Made by a program: the position numbers and the translations under genes
Notes under the pieces: generated by a model
Told to the model about the DNA's origin: nothing
Databases searched by the model: none
The model's input: the letters and a program-made list of their open reading frames with translations, nothing else
Assembly (NCBI RefSeq): GCF_002307475.1
Contig: NZ_NTMH01000036.1
Coordinates: forward strand, 186,001-250,000
Source: Pantoea allii
GTDB lineage: Bacteria; Pseudomonadota; Gammaproteobacteria; Enterobacterales; Enterobacteriaceae
Length of the DNA: 64,000 bases
Reading direction: 5' to 3'
Part shown: one piece after another, positions 1 to 9,768 of the stretch
How the letters are laid out: each line of letters opens with the position of its first letter
How positions within the stretch are numbered: the stretch's first letter is position 1

Positions 1-77
1 TCTGTGGTGTACTCTGCGGCGTGGTGCTGGATTATCGCTCGCTGCATCAGCGTGGGGATCTTCCCGGCATTCGCTAA
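1..77 (+). CDS. ampG: C-terminal end of probable AmpG muropeptide permease (partial)
   Basis: Only the last 24 codons and the TAA stop are inside the window. The visible tail starts with a hydrophobic stretch (CGVLCGVVLDY) and ends in a charged hydrophilic tail (RGDLPGIR), as expected where a multi-pass membrane protein leaves its last helix. The identification rests on gene order: in enterobacteria ampG, the inner-membrane importer of anhydro-muropeptides, lies directly upstream of cyoA on the same strand. The fragment is too short for recognition by sequence alone, so another membrane protein remains possible. Confidence 0.45.
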   Translation, partial: CGVLCGVVLDYRSLHQRGDLPGIR

Positions 78-510
78 CAGGGTGGGATTTTGGTTAAATT
101 TCGCACAGTCGGTTAAGCGCGCCTAATTTGTCTTTGCGTGTCAATTTACAAAAAAATATTTCGGTCAGTGGGTGCTTTCGATCAGAATATTTAAAACCGG
201 TGCGCAATTAATTAGGTTAAAATTAATCGAATAAATGATGCAATATTGTTAAATAATTGGGTGATTAAAGTCAGGGTTATACCATTACCACTTTTGTTTA
301 ACCCTATATCCATCTCTTTTTGTTATATTGCCGCCAACTGCTTGTCCACGTTAATAATTTGTCACCGAGAACAACATCTGTGACACCCTTAGCAAAAGGT
401 GTCAACATGGTTCTGACACATCCTTAAGCTGGTTTACACTGCATAAACCTTCCCGTAAAATGCGCGCACACTTAAACGACAATAGAGCCCTTTGTCATTG
501 AGGTCGTTAA
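78..510 (+). promoter_or_regulatory. cyo operon upstream region
   Basis: This 433-base non-coding stretch is markedly AT-rich in its middle part. It must hold the cyo promoter. Two GTTAA-containing elements at 216-226 and 246-256 resemble ArcA-type sequence, and in E. coli cyo is repressed by ArcA and FNR under oxygen limitation. I could not assign a convincing -35/-10 pair. A Shine-Dalgarno (GAGGT, about 500-504) precedes the cyoA ATG. The ArcA reading is inference from weak matches. Confidence 0.4.
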
Positions 511-1437
511 ATGAGACTCAGTAAATACAATAAAAGTTTGGGGATTTTGTCATTAATCGCAGGCACTTTATTAATGAGTGGCTGCGATAATGCATTGTTA
601 AATCCCAAAGGACAGATTGCGCTGGAGCAACGTTCGCTGATACTGACCGCTTTTGGTCTGATGATGATCGTCGTGATACCTGCAGTCTTGATGGCCGTGG
701 TGTTTGCCTGGAAATATCGGGCGTCGAACACTAATGCCAAATACAGCCCTAACTGGTCACACTCTAACAAAGTGGAAGCCGTGGTCTGGACCATTCCGAT
801 CCTGATCATCGTTTTCCTTGGTGTGCTGACCTGGAAATCAACCCACGCCCTGGAGCCGAGCAAACCGCTGGCGTCAGACGTGAAACCGGTTGAGATTGAT
901 GTGATTGCCCTGGACTGGAAATGGCTGTTCATTTATCCAGAACAAGGTATTGCGACAGTTAACCAGATTGCCTTCCCGGCAAACACACCGGTTAACTTCA
1001 AAATCACCTCTAATTCCGTTATGAACTCCTTCTTTATTCCTACGCTCGGTAGCCAGATCTACGCGATGGCAGGCATGCAGACTAAACTGCATCTGATTGC
1101 CAACGAGCCAGGAACTTTCGACGGTATTTCCGCCAACTTCAGTGGTCGCGGTTTCTCTGGTATGAAGTTTAAAGCCATTGCCACCAAAGACGACGCGGAG
1201 TTCCAGCAGTGGGTTGCTAAAGTTAAAGCGGCACCTAACACGCTGACAACGATGGATGATTTCGAGAAAGTAGCCGTACCAAGCGAAAATCACCCGGTGG
1301 AATATTTCTCTTCTGCTAATCCTGAACTGTTCTTGCAGGTCATCAACAAGTTCATGCATAGCCACGGGAAGATGGACATGCCTGAGCATAAAGGCATGGA
1401 CATGAGTCACACCGCTACCGCGGGAGCCGAGGAATAA
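511..1437 (+). CDS. cyoA: Cytochrome bo3 ubiquinol oxidase subunit II
   Basis: Subunit II of the proton-pumping quinol oxidase of the inner membrane. The 308-residue protein begins with a lipoprotein signal ending in a lipobox (LMSGC), then has two transmembrane helices (about 45-70 and 90-110) and a periplasmic cupredoxin-like domain. As in other quinol oxidases that domain lacks the CuA ligand set of cytochrome c oxidases. The C-terminus is rich in His and Met (SHGKMDM, KGMDMSH). The sequence is near-identical in layout to E. coli CyoA (315 aa). It is the first gene of cyoABCDE; cyoB follows after 4 bases. Confidence 0.97.
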   Translation: MRLSKYNKSLGILSLIAGTLLMSGCDNALLNPKGQIALEQRSLILTAFGLMMIVVIPAVLMAVVFAWKYRASNTNAKYSPNWSHSNKVEAVVWTIPILIIVFLGVLTWKSTHALEPSKPLASDVKPVEIDVIALDWKWLFIYPEQGIATVNQIAFPANTPVNFKITSNSVMNSFFIPTLGSQIYAMAGMQTKLHLIANEPGTFDGISANFSGRGFSGMKFKAIATKDDAEFQQWVAKVKAAPNTLTTMDDFEKVAVPSENHPVEYFSSANPELFLQVINKFMHSHGKMDMPEHKGMDMSHTATAGAEE

Positions 1438-1441
1438 TACG

Positions 1442-3424
1442 ATGTTCGGAAAATTAACACTGGATGCGGTACCGTTCCATGAGCCGATTGTCATGGTCAC
1501 GGTTGCCGGTATCATCATCGCAGGTCTGGCGCTTGTCGCTGCCATCACTTATTTCGGTAAGTGGAAATATCTGTGGTCAGAATGGTTCACCTCCATCGAC
1601 CACAAAAAACTGGGTATCATGTACATCATCATGGCGTTCGTCATGCTGCTGCGCGGCTTTGCCGATGCGGTAATGATGCGTACCCAGCAGGTTCTGGCTT
1701 CGGCCGGGGAAGCAGGCATACTGCCGCCGCATCACTACGACCAGATCTTCACCGCGCACGGCGTGATCATGATCTTCTTCGTGGCGATGCCGTTCGTCGT
1801 GGGCCTGATGAACATTGCCGTACCTTTGCAAATTGGTGCGCGTGACGTTGCCTTCCCGTTCCTGAACAACCTGAGCTTCTGGTTTACCGCGATTGGTGTA
1901 ATCCTGGTTAACCTGTCTCTGGGTGTCGGTGAATTCGCACAAACTGGCTGGCTGGCCTATCCACCGCTGTCGGGGGCAGAATACAGTCCTGGCGTGGGGG
2001 TAGACTACTGGATCTGGAGTCTCCAGCTCTCCGGTATTGGTACCACGCTGACCGGTATTAACTTCTTCGTGACCATTCTGAAGATGCGTGCACCGGGCAT
2101 GGACCTGTTCAAAATGCCGGTATTTACCTGGGCTTCCCTGTGCACCAACGTCCTGATCATCGCTGCGTTCCCGGTTCTGACCGTAACGCTGGCACTGTTG
2201 ACACTTGATCGTTACCTCGGCTTCCATTTCTTTACCAATGATATGGGCGGTAACATGATGATGTACGTCAACCTGATCTGGGTTTGGGGTCATCCAGAGG
2301 TGTACATACTTGTTCTGCCGGTCTTTGGTGTCTTCTCTGAAGTCACTGCGACCTTCTCGAAAAAACGTCTGTTTGGTTACACCTCACTGGTATGGGCAAC
2401 TATCGCCATCACCGTGTTGTCGTTCATCGTTTGGCTGCACCACTTCTTCACCATGGGTGCGGGTGCGAACGTAAACGCCTTCTTCGGTATTATGACGATG
2501 ATTATCGCCATTCCTACCGGGGTTAAAATCTTTAACTGGCTGTTCACCATGTACCAGGGCCGCATTCAGATGCACTCTGCGATGTTGTGGACCGTAGGCT
2601 TCCTGGTCACCTTCTCTGTCGGTGGTATGACCGGTGTTCTGCTGGCGGTGCCAGGTGCGGACTTCGTGCTGCACAACAGTCTGTTCCTGATTGCTCACTT
2701 CCATAACGTGATTATTGGTGGTGTGGTATTCGGTTGTATGGCAGGCGTGACTTACTGGTTCCCGAAAGCGTTCGGCTTTACGCTGAACGAAACCTGGGGC
2801 AAGCGTGCATTCTGGTTCTGGATTATCGGCTTCTTCGTCGCCTTTATGCCGCTGTACGTTCTGGGCTTTATGGGGATGACACGTCGTCTGAGCCAGGACA
2901 TCGACCCGCAGTTCCACCCTCTGTTGGTGGTAGCGGCAGGCGGTGCGGCACTGATTGCATGCGGTATCCTTTGCCAGATCATTATGTTCTACGTTTCTGT
3001 GCGTGACCGCGACCAGAACCGCGATCTGACCGGTGACCCATGGGGCGCGCGTACGCTGGAGTGGGCAACCTCTTCACCACCGCCGTTCTATAACTTTGCT
3101 GTTATCCCGCATGTGCATGAGCGTGACGCTTTCTGGGAAATGAAAGAGAAAGGCGAAGCGTACAAGCAACCGGCTCATTATGAAGAAATTCATATGCCGA
3201 AAAACAGCGGTGCTGCGATTGTTATTGCCGCGTTTGCGACCATCTTCGGTTTTGCGATGATCTGGCATATCTGGTGGCTGGCAGGTCTTTCTTTCCTCGG
3301 CATGATCGTAACCTGGATTGTGAAGAGCTTCGACGAAGACGTGGATTACTACGTTCCGGTTGCCGAAGTAGAGAAGATTGAAAAGCAGCACTTTGACGAA
3401 ATCAGCAAAGCAGGTCTGAAATAA
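1442..3424 (+). CDS. cyoB: Cytochrome bo3 ubiquinol oxidase subunit I
   Basis: Catalytic subunit (660 aa) carrying low-spin heme b, high-spin heme o3 and CuB; it reduces O2 with electrons from ubiquinol and pumps protons. The metal ligands are visible and fall at E. coli numbering: His106 (FTAHGV), His284 with the cross-linked Tyr288 (WGHPEVYI), the His-His pair of WLHHFF, and His419/His421 (IAHFHN). About 15 hydrophobic segments are present. The stop codon shares one base with the cyoC start, which implies translational coupling within the operon. Confidence 0.98.
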   Translation: MFGKLTLDAVPFHEPIVMVTVAGIIIAGLALVAAITYFGKWKYLWSEWFTSIDHKKLGIMYIIMAFVMLLRGFADAVMMRTQQVLASAGEAGILPPHHYDQIFTAHGVIMIFFVAMPFVVGLMNIAVPLQIGARDVAFPFLNNLSFWFTAIGVILVNLSLGVGEFAQTGWLAYPPLSGAEYSPGVGVDYWIWSLQLSGIGTTLTGINFFVTILKMRAPGMDLFKMPVFTWASLCTNVLIIAAFPVLTVTLALLTLDRYLGFHFFTNDMGGNMMMYVNLIWVWGHPEVYILVLPVFGVFSEVTATFSKKRLFGYTSLVWATIAITVLSFIVWLHHFFTMGAGANVNAFFGIMTMIIAIPTGVKIFNWLFTMYQGRIQMHSAMLWTVGFLVTFSVGGMTGVLLAVPGADFVLHNSLFLIAHFHNVIIGGVVFGCMAGVTYWFPKAFGFTLNETWGKRAFWFWIIGFFVAFMPLYVLGFMGMTRRLSQDIDPQFHPLLVVAAGGAALIACGILCQIIMFYVSVRDRDQNRDLTGDPWGARTLEWATSSPPPFYNFAVIPHVHERDAFWEMKEKGEAYKQPAHYEEIHMPKNSGAAIVIAAFATIFGFAMIWHIWWLAGLSFLGMIVTWIVKSFDEDVDYYVPVAEVEKIEKQHFDEISKAGLK

Positions 3425-4038
3425 TGTCAACTGAAACCGTAAAACACCACCACGACGCCCATGCGGAGCATGGGCATCACGATGCAGGAGCCAATAAAGT
3501 CTTTGGCTTCTGGATCTACCTGATGAGTGACTGCATTATCTTCGCAACGCTGTTTGCGACCTATGCAGTTATGGTTAACAGCACCGCCGGTGGTCCGGCA
3601 GGCAAAGATATCTTTGAACTGCCGTTCGTGCTGGTTGAAACCGCCCTGCTGTTATTAAGCTCCATCACCTACGGCATGGCGGTTATCGCCATGAACAAGG
3701 AAAACAAAGGCACCGTTATCGGCTGGCTGGCGTTGACCTTCCTGTTTGGTGCTGGCTTCATCGGGATGGAAATCTATGAGTTCCATCACCTGATTGTTGA
3801 AGGCTTTGGTCCTGATCGCAGTGGTTTCCTGTCTGGCTTCTTTACGCTGGTCGGTACTCACGGTCTGCACGTAACCTCTGGTTTAATCTGGATGGCCGTG
3901 CTGATGTTCCAGATCGCGAAACGCGGTCTGAACGCCACTAACCGTACCCGTATCATGTGTCTGAGCCTGTTCTGGCACTTCCTGGACGTGGTTTGGATTT
4001 GCGTGTTTACCGTAGTTTATCTGATGGGAGCCATGTAA
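3424..4038 (+). CDS. cyoC: Cytochrome bo3 ubiquinol oxidase subunit III
   Basis: Five-helix integral membrane subunit III (204 aa, the E. coli length). The N-terminus is His-rich ([12 protein letters not shown]), followed by the conserved FWIYLMSDC segment and the subunit-III pattern GTHGLHV around residue 145. It stabilises the oxidase core and has no redox centre. Its ATG overlaps the cyoB stop by one base, and its own stop overlaps the cyoD start by one base, so cyoB, cyoC and cyoD form a coupled run. Confidence 0.97.
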   Translation: MSTETVKHHHDAHAEHGHHDAGANKVFGFWIYLMSDCIIFATLFATYAVMVNSTAGGPAGKDIFELPFVLVETALLLLSSITYGMAVIAMNKENKGTVIGWLALTFLFGAGFIGMEIYEFHHLIVEGFGPDRSGFLSGFFTLVGTHGLHVTSGLIWMAVLMFQIAKRGLNATNRTRIMCLSLFWHFLDVVWICVFTVVYLMGAM

Positions 4039-4367
4039 TGAGTCATTCTGTTAACGAACATGGTGCATCACACGGTAGCGTGAAGTCTTACATGATCGGC
4101 TTCATCCTCTCTATCATCCTGACGGGAATCCCGTTCTGGATGGTAATGGATGGTAGCGCTTCTCATGGAACCATCCTCGGTGTTGTGCTGGTCTGTGCAG
4201 TAGTTCAGGTGCTGGTTCACCTGGTTTACTTCCTGCATCTGGACAGCAAATCTGAAGGTGGCTGGAACATGGTGGCCATTGTCTTCTCAGCAATCATTAT
4301 TCTGATTGTTGTCGTTGGCTCACTGTGGATCATGTGGAACCTCAACTACAACATGATGCCCCACTAA
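4038..4367 (+). CDS. cyoD: Cytochrome bo3 ubiquinol oxidase subunit IV
   Basis: Small three-helix subunit IV (109 aa). The reading frame is open further upstream, but the start at 4038 is chosen because it gives [14 protein letters not shown], the conserved family N-terminus, and overlaps the cyoC stop in a TAATG arrangement. Hydrophobic helices lie at about 17-37, 45-65 and 77-100; the end (NLNYNMMPH) matches E. coli. It assists assembly of the CuB site in the oxidase. cyoE follows after 12 bases. Confidence 0.95.
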   Translation: MSHSVNEHGASHGSVKSYMIGFILSIILTGIPFWMVMDGSASHGTILGVVLVCAVVQVLVHLVYFLHLDSKSEGGWNMVAIVFSAIIILIVVVGSLWIMWNLNYNMMPH

Positions 4368-4379
4368 AGAGTCTGTGTA

Positions 4380-5267
4380 ATGTTTAAGCAATACCTGCAA
4401 GTTACAAAGCCAGGAATTATTTTCGGGAATTTAATTTCTGTGATCGGCGGATTTTTGCTGGCCTCTAAGGGCAGCATTGATTACGCCCTGTTTCTCACCT
4501 CACTGGTTGGCGTGTCGCTGGTTGTTGCATCAGGTTGTGTTTTCAACAACGTGATCGACCGTGACATTGATATCAAGATGGAGAGAACCAGGAATCGGGT
4601 GCTGGTAAAAGGCCTTATCTCCGCGAAAGTTAGCCTGGTTTACGCCACTGTGTTGGGTATTGCTGGCTTTGCACTGCTGTATTTCGGTGCTAACCCGCTG
4701 GCCATGTGGCTGGCGGTGATGGGCTTCGTGGTATACGTTGGCATTTACAGCCTGTATATGAAGCGTCACTCCGTCTACGGTACGCTGATTGGTAGCCTGT
4801 CCGGCGCTGCGCCGCCGGTCATTGGCTACTGTGCAGTGACCAATGAGTTTGATGCCGGTGCTTTAATCCTGCTGGCTATCTTTAGCCTGTGGCAGATGCC
4901 GCACTCCTATGCGATTGCCATCTTCCGCTTTAAAGATTACCAGGCTGCCAACATCCCGGTGTTACCGGTGGTGAAAGGCATTTCCGTGGCAAAAAATCAC
5001 ATTACGCTCTATATCCTGGCGTTTATGATTGCCACGCTGATGCTGACGCTGGGCGGCTACGCGGGCTACAAATATCTGGTCGTCGCGTCTGCTGTTAGCG
5101 TGTGGTGGCTGGGAATGGCACTGTCAGGCTATAAAACCTCAAACGATCGGGTTTGGGCACGTAAGCTGTTCGTCTTCTCGATTGTGGCGATTACGGCCCT
5201 GAGCGTCATGATGTCGGTTGATTTTATGACGCCAGCCTCGAAAGACCTGCTGACCTACGTGCGCTAA
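4380..5267 (+). CDS. cyoE: Heme O synthase (protoheme IX farnesyltransferase)
   Basis: UbiA-family membrane prenyltransferase (295 aa) that attaches a farnesyl group to protoheme to make heme O for the CyoB binuclear centre. The family motif NNVIDRDID, at about residues 56-64, binds the Mg-prenyl diphosphate; TRNRVL and RFKDYQAAN are also conserved. Seven to nine hydrophobic segments are present. It is the last gene of the cyo operon and is followed about 20 bases later by a strong intrinsic terminator, so the operon is self-contained. Confidence 0.96.
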   Translation: MFKQYLQVTKPGIIFGNLISVIGGFLLASKGSIDYALFLTSLVGVSLVVASGCVFNNVIDRDIDIKMERTRNRVLVKGLISAKVSLVYATVLGIAGFALLYFGANPLAMWLAVMGFVVYVGIYSLYMKRHSVYGTLIGSLSGAAPPVIGYCAVTNEFDAGALILLAIFSLWQMPHSYAIAIFRFKDYQAANIPVLPVVKGISVAKNHITLYILAFMIATLMLTLGGYAGYKYLVVASAVSVWWLGMALSGYKTSNDRVWARKLFVFSIVAITALSVMMSVDFMTPASKDLLTYVR

Positions 5268-5290
5268 TGTGTACTAAAACAGCATGAAAC

Positions 5291-5321
5291 GGGCGCGATT
5301 TTCGCGCCCTTTCTTTTTGTT
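5291..5321 (+). terminator. Rho-independent terminator of cyoABCDE
   Basis: A perfect 8-bp stem (GGGCGCGA/TCGCGCCC, 5291-5298 with 5302-5309) with a 3-base loop is followed by the T-rich tract TTTCTTTTTGTT. It sits 23 bases after the cyoE stop, before the yajR promoter region. Confidence 0.9.
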
Positions 5322-5399
5322 ACCACTGCTTAAGAACTATTGTTTTACCCGCCCGCTCTCCCTCCCTAGAATAAACGCAGCACAACAACAGAGGTTGGA

Positions 5400-6764
5400 A
5401 TGAACGATAACAAAATGACTCCGGTGGAGCTGCGCGCCACGTGGGGCCTCGGCACGGTCTTTTCCCTGCGTATGCTGGGAATGTTTATGGTCCTGCCGGT
5501 ATTGACCACCTATGGCATGGCACTCCAGGGCGCGAGTGAAACCTTAATTGGCCTGGCCATTGGCATCTACGGCCTGGCACAGGCGATTTTCCAGATCCCC
5601 TTTGGCCTGCTGTCCGATCGCATTGGGCGTAAGCCCCTGATTGTGGGCGGCCTGCTGCTGTTTGTACTCGGCAGTGTGATTGCTGCCAGCACGGCGTCCA
5701 TTTGGGGCATCATACTGGGACGTGCACTGCAGGGTTCCGGGGCGATTGCCGCCGCCGTCATGGCACTCCTGTCTGATTTGACGCGCGAACAGAACCGCAC
5801 CAAAGCGATGGCGTTTATCGGCATCAGCTTTGGCGTCACCTTTGCCATTGCGATGGTCTTAGGTCCAATAGTGACCCACAAGCTGGGCTTACATGCCTTG
5901 TTTTGGATGATCGCGCTCCTTGCGACAATGGGGATTGCGATTACGTTATGGATCGTGCCCTCCTCCTCTCATCACGTGCTTAATCGTGAGTCGGGCATGG
6001 TGCGCGGCAGCTTTAGCAAAGTGCTGGCCAACCCAAGGCTGGTCAAACTGAACCTGGGCATTTTCTTTTTGCACATTCTGCTGATGTCGAGCTTTATCGC
6101 CCTGCCCGACCAGTTTGAACAGGCTGGATTACCGCCGTCGGAACACTGGAAAGTGTATCTGACCACCATGCTGATTGCGTTTGCGGGCGTCGTGCCCTTT
6201 ATCATTTATGCAGAAGTTAAACGCCGCATGAAGCGGGTTTTTGTCGGCTGCGTCGGCATGATGGTTATCGCAGAAATTGTCTTATGGGGCGCGCAGGGGC
6301 ATTTCTGGACGCTGGTCGTCGGCGTGCAGCTGTTCTTCCTGGCGTTTAACCTGATGGAGGCGATTCTGCCTTCGCTGGTCAGCAAGGAGTCACCTGCCGG
6401 TTATAAAGGCACCGCAATGGGGCTTTATTCCACCAGCCAGTTTTTAGGCGTTGCCATCGGCGGTAGCCTGGGCGGTTGGCTGTTTGGCCATTTCGATGCG
6501 CAAACCGTATTTATGGTGGGGGCGATCGTGGCCGCAGCCTGGCTGTTTGTCAGTATGACAATGCAGGAACCGCCTTATGTCAGCAGCCTGCGTCTGGTGT
6601 TGAGCGATGCCGCACTGGCTGTGCCTAATCTGGAAAAACGGTTGAAAGCACAGCCTGGCGTCTCATCGGTGCTGATTGTGCCGGAAGAGAAAAGCGCTTA
6701 CATCAAGATAGACAGTAAAGTCACCAGTCGTCCTGAACTGGAAGCGCTCATCGGCAGTTGTTAA
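5400..6764 (+). CDS. yajR: MFS transporter YajR
   Basis: Twelve-helix major facilitator (454 aa, same length as E. coli YajR). The MFS motif A appears as GLLSDRIGRKP near residue 80, and helix 5 carries the motif-C-like GPIVTHK region. The last 65-70 residues form the extra cytoplasmic YAM domain that defines YajR, ending with the conserved YIKIDSKV strand. Its transport substrate is unknown; a proton-driven efflux role is assumed from the family. It has its own spacing from cyoE (132 bases including the terminator), so it is probably a separate unit. Confidence 0.94.
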   Translation: MNDNKMTPVELRATWGLGTVFSLRMLGMFMVLPVLTTYGMALQGASETLIGLAIGIYGLAQAIFQIPFGLLSDRIGRKPLIVGGLLLFVLGSVIAASTASIWGIILGRALQGSGAIAAAVMALLSDLTREQNRTKAMAFIGISFGVTFAIAMVLGPIVTHKLGLHALFWMIALLATMGIAITLWIVPSSSHHVLNRESGMVRGSFSKVLANPRLVKLNLGIFFLHILLMSSFIALPDQFEQAGLPPSEHWKVYLTTMLIAFAGVVPFIIYAEVKRRMKRVFVGCVGMMVIAEIVLWGAQGHFWTLVVGVQLFFLAFNLMEAILPSLVSKESPAGYKGTAMGLYSTSQFLGVAIGGSLGGWLFGHFDAQTVFMVGAIVAAAWLFVSMTMQEPPYVSSLRLVLSDAALAVPNLEKRLKAQPGVSSVLIVPEEKSAYIKIDSKVTSRPELEALIGSC

Positions 6765-6844
6765 AACGGGCTGCACTGTCTGTGTTGGCAGGGGAAGATT
6801 ACCTCAGTTGCCGTCAGATACGCGGTAACAGCCCAGATGCATTA

Positions 6845-6875
6845 AGGTGCCGCGTTTAACGCTGGCACCTTTTTT
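6845..6875 (+). terminator. Probable intrinsic terminator downstream of yajR
   Basis: Stem AGGTGCC/GGCACCT (6845-6851 with 6864-6870), extendable inward through GCGT/ACGC, is followed directly by TTTTTT. It lies 80 bases after yajR and just before the convergent alcohol dehydrogenase gene. Confidence 0.7.
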
Positions 6876-6906
6876 CATCAGGTAGTCATCGCATCCTGCC
6901 TCGGGT

Positions 6907-7947
6907 TTACAATGACATATCCACCACAATACGGCCTTCAATCTTGCCTGCATGCATCCGGGCAAAGATATCGTTAATATTGCTGAGCGGTTCAATCGCC
7001 ACGCTGGCTTTCACTTTATGACGGCTGGCAAAATCCAGCGCCTCCTGTAAATCCTTACGCGTTCCGACGATAGAACCGCGCACCGTAATGCCGTCCAGCA
7101 CCATATCGAAAATAGACAGATCGAATTTGCCAGGCGGCAAGCCATTTAACACCATGGTGCCCCCACGACGTAACGTGCCGATCGCCTGCTCAAAGGCTTT
7201 AGGCGACACCGCCGTGACCAGCACGCCGTGCGCGCCGCCAAAGTGCTCATGAAACACCTTGGCCGGATCGACGTTTCTGGCATTCGCCACCACGCTGGCA
7301 CCAAGGCGTTGGGCAAAGGCCAGCTTATCGTCATCGATATCGACAGCCGCCACGTTCAGCCCCATCGCGACGGCATACTGTATAGCCATGTGCCCTAACC
7401 CACCGATGCCGGAAATCACCACCCAGTCACCGGGTTTGGTGTCGGTCATTTTTAAACCTTTATAGACCGTCACGCCCGCACAGAGCACCGGTGCCACCTC
7501 GTTGAATGCGAGGTTTTCGGGGATGATGCCGACATAGTTGGCGTCCGCCACGCAGTATTCGGCAAAACTGCCGTTCACCGAATAGCCGGTATTTTGCTGG
7601 CTATGGCACAGCGTTTCCCAGTTATCGAGACAGTGCTCGCAGTGACCGCAGGCGGAGTAGAGCCAAGGCACGCCGACCCGATCGCCCACCTTCAGATGAT
7701 GTACGTTATCGCCCACCGCGACCACCTGCCCGACGCCCTCATGTCCCGGGATAAAGGGAGGAACGGGCTTCACCGGCCAGTCGCCCTCTGCCGCATGCAG
7801 ATCGGTGTGACACACGCCCGTCGCCGCGATTTTCACCAGAATCTGTCCTGCGCCCGGCTGTGGCACGGGGACCTGCTCAATGACTAACGGCTCACCAAAG
7901 GCCTTCACGACCGCGGCTTTCATCATCGTGTTGATTTTCATCGTCAT
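6907..7947 (-). CDS. adhP: Zinc-dependent alcohol dehydrogenase (AdhP/AdhA type)
   Basis: Medium-chain zinc alcohol dehydrogenase (346 aa) that would interconvert primary alcohols and aldehydes with NAD. The catalytic-zinc residues are in GVCHTDLH and PGHEGVG; the structural-zinc cysteines are in CGHCEHC plus a fourth Cys after NWETL; the nucleotide-binding glycines are GIGGLG. The start at 7947 has GGAG about 10 bases upstream, but an internal Met at codon 8 or 9 is also plausible. It lies 27 bases downstream of the aldehyde dehydrogenase on the same strand, so alcohol to aldehyde to acid could be run by one transcript. The gene is absent from this position in E. coli. Confidence 0.9.
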   Translation of the reverse strand: MTMKINTMMKAAVVKAFGEPLVIEQVPVPQPGAGQILVKIAATGVCHTDLHAAEGDWPVKPVPPFIPGHEGVGQVVAVGDNVHHLKVGDRVGVPWLYSACGHCEHCLDNWETLCHSQQNTGYSVNGSFAEYCVADANYVGIIPENLAFNEVAPVLCAGVTVYKGLKMTDTKPGDWVVISGIGGLGHMAIQYAVAMGLNVAAVDIDDDKLAFAQRLGASVVANARNVDPAKVFHEHFGGAHGVLVTAVSPKAFEQAIGTLRRGGTMVLNGLPPGKFDLSIFDMVLDGITVRGSIVGTRKDLQEALDFASRHKVKASVAIEPLSNINDIFARMHAGKIEGRIVVDMSL

Positions 7948-7974
7948 GATTTACGCTCCAGATAGGTTACGGAC

Positions 7975-9495
7975 TTAAAACAGCCCCAGCGGTGCCGTGT
8001 CATAGCTGACCAGCAAATTTTTCGTTTGCTGATACTGGCTGAGCGCCATTTTATGGGTTTCACGGCCAACACCGGATTGCTTGTAACCGCCAAAGGCGGC
8101 GTGGGCCGGATAAATGTGGTAACAGTTGGTCCAGACACGCCCGGCTTTAATGGCGCGCCCCATACGGTAGGCTAAATTGCTGTCCCGCGTCCAGACGCCC
8201 GCGCCTAAACCAAACTGCGTTTCATTGGCGATGCGCAAGGCTTCTGACTCATCTTTAAAGGTAGTCACACCGATAACCGGGCCAAAAATTTCCTCCTGAA
8301 AGCAGCGCATGTTGTTGCTGCCTTTAATCAGCGTAGGCTGAATATAGAAACCGTTATCCAGTTCGGACGATATCAAGGCCCGCTCACCCCCGGTCAGGAT
8401 CTCGCCCCCTTCGTTGCGGGCAATCTCGATATACGACAAAATTTTATCGAACTGCTGACGCGAAGCCTGCGCGCCAATCATGGTGTCGGTGTCGAGCGGA
8501 TCGCCGCGCCGAATCGTCGCCACTTTAGCCATCACCCGCTCCATGAAAGGCGCATACACAGACTCATGAATGAGCGCGCGGGAAGGACAGGTACAGACTT
8601 CGCCCTGATTAAAAAAGCCTAGCACAAGCCCTTCTACTGCCTTCTCAATAAAATCTGGCTCGCCGTTCATAATGTCGGCAAAGTAGATGTTGGGGGATTT
8701 CCCTCCCAACTCTACCGTACAGGGGATAATATTTTCTGCGGCACAGGCCATAATATGACGCCCCACCGGCGTTGAACCGGTAAAGGCGATTTTGGCGATA
8801 CGCTTACTGGTCGCCAACGCTTCCCCCGCCTCACGGCCAAAGCCCTGCACCACGTTTAGCACCCCGGCAGGAAACAGATCGCCGATCAGCTCCATCAACA
8901 GCGTAATGCCCAACGGGGTTTGCTCAGCAGGCTTCAGCACCACACAGTTACCGGCAGCCAGCGCAGGGGCCAGCTTCCATGCCGCCATCAGCAAGGGAAA
9001 GTTCCAGGGGATAATCTGTCCCACTACGCCCAGCGGCTCATGAAAGTGATAGGCCACGGTTTTCTCATCGATCTCACCGGTGCTGCCCTCTTGCGCACGC
9101 AGGCATCCCGCGAAGTAGCGAAAATGGTCGGCGGCCAGGGGCAGATCGGCATTGAGCGTTTCCCGAATCGGTTTGCCGTTATCCCAGCTTTCCGCCACGG
9201 CCAGCTTTTCCAGGTTGGCATCAATGCGGTCAGCCACCTGAAGCAGCAGGTTGGATCGGGTTTGTACCGAGGTTTTCCCCCAGGCTTCTGCAGCACGATG
9301 CGCGGCATCCAGGGCCAAATCAATATCGCGTGCATCGGAGCGCGGGAAGTGAGCAATATCACTGCCGTTGACGGGCGAAGTATTCATGAAATATTGCCCG
9401 TTCAGTGGCTCAATAAATTTGCCATCAATGTAGTTGCCGTAGGCAGACTGGAACGTGACTAACGCACCTGGTGAACCGGGATGGGCATAACGCAT
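7975..9495 (-). CDS. NAD-dependent aldehyde dehydrogenase (AldA/ExaC-like)
   Basis: Aldehyde dehydrogenase superfamily enzyme (506 aa). Glu262 in VELGGKSP and Cys301 in GEVCTCPSR are the expected general base and catalytic thiol; GFTGST-type cofactor residues are seen as AFTGST. It most resembles the acetaldehyde/short-chain aldehyde dehydrogenases found with AcoR regulators. The frame is open upstream to 9744, but the start at 9495 is preceded by a strong GAAGGAG five bases away and gives the family N-terminus. A sigma-54-type promoter lies at 9572-9587 and the activator gene is divergent. Confidence 0.92.
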   Translation of the reverse strand: MRYAHPGSPGALVTFQSAYGNYIDGKFIEPLNGQYFMNTSPVNGSDIAHFPRSDARDIDLALDAAHRAAEAWGKTSVQTRSNLLLQVADRIDANLEKLAVAESWDNGKPIRETLNADLPLAADHFRYFAGCLRAQEGSTGEIDEKTVAYHFHEPLGVVGQIIPWNFPLLMAAWKLAPALAAGNCVVLKPAEQTPLGITLLMELIGDLFPAGVLNVVQGFGREAGEALATSKRIAKIAFTGSTPVGRHIMACAAENIIPCTVELGGKSPNIYFADIMNGEPDFIEKAVEGLVLGFFNQGEVCTCPSRALIHESVYAPFMERVMAKVATIRRGDPLDTDTMIGAQASRQQFDKILSYIEIARNEGGEILTGGERALISSELDNGFYIQPTLIKGSNNMRCFQEEIFGPVIGVTTFKDESEALRIANETQFGLGAGVWTRDSNLAYRMGRAIKAGRVWTNCYHIYPAHAAFGGYKQSGVGRETHKMALSQYQQTKNLLVSYDTAPLGLF

Positions 9496-9571
9496 TGCAA
9501 ACTCCTTCTGTAGGGTAGACAGGCAGCGGCATGATGTTTTTTTAACGGACAGCTCGCTGTAACCTGACGCT

Positions 9572-9587
9572 TGCACGGCCTGTGCCA
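9572..9587 (-). promoter_or_regulatory. Sigma-54 (-24/-12) promoter for the aldehyde/alcohol dehydrogenase genes
   Basis: Read on the minus strand from 9587 to 9572 the sequence is TGGCAC-N5-GTGCA, against the RpoN consensus TGGCAC-N5-TTGCA: the -24 element is perfect and the -12 GC is kept with correct spacing. Transcription would start about 65 bases before the aldehyde dehydrogenase ATG. An RpoN-dependent activator is encoded divergently, which supports function. Confidence 0.75.
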
Positions 9588-9692
9588 ACTCCGGGGCGAA
9601 GCGGGGAAGCGCATTAAAACAGAGAGTAATCAGTAACCTGCTCATCAGGCAAACCAACGTTAAGCGCAGAATCAGGGGTTTCATCTGGCTTT

Positions 9693-9711
9693 GTGTTGCA
9701 AATCGCAACAC
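9693..9711. promoter_or_regulatory. Palindromic upstream activator site, candidate binding site of the AcoR-like protein
   Basis: A perfect inverted repeat GTGTTGC-N5-GCAACAC lies about 115 bases upstream of the -24 element, the usual distance for an RpoN activator enhancer. A further half-site GCAACAC occurs at 9738-9744, exactly 33 bases (three helical turns) from the right arm. The assignment to the neighbouring activator is inference. Confidence 0.6.
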
Positions 9712-9768
9712 TGGAAAAACCAAGACGCTACAATTCCGCAACACTTTTTCGAACGCACGAGGTCATTC

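Noticed and set aside
216-256. ArcA-type boxes before cyoA
   Set aside because: Only GTTAA-like cores match; kept as a mention in the upstream-region entry, not as a separate site.
3957-4037. 27-codon extension of CyoD into cyoC
   Set aside because: The TAATG overlap and the conserved MSHSVNEHG start fix the ATG at 4038.
9496-9744. N-terminal extension of the aldehyde dehydrogenase
   Set aside because: It would cover the sigma-54 promoter and palindrome; the internal ATG at 9495 has a strong Shine-Dalgarno and gives the family length.
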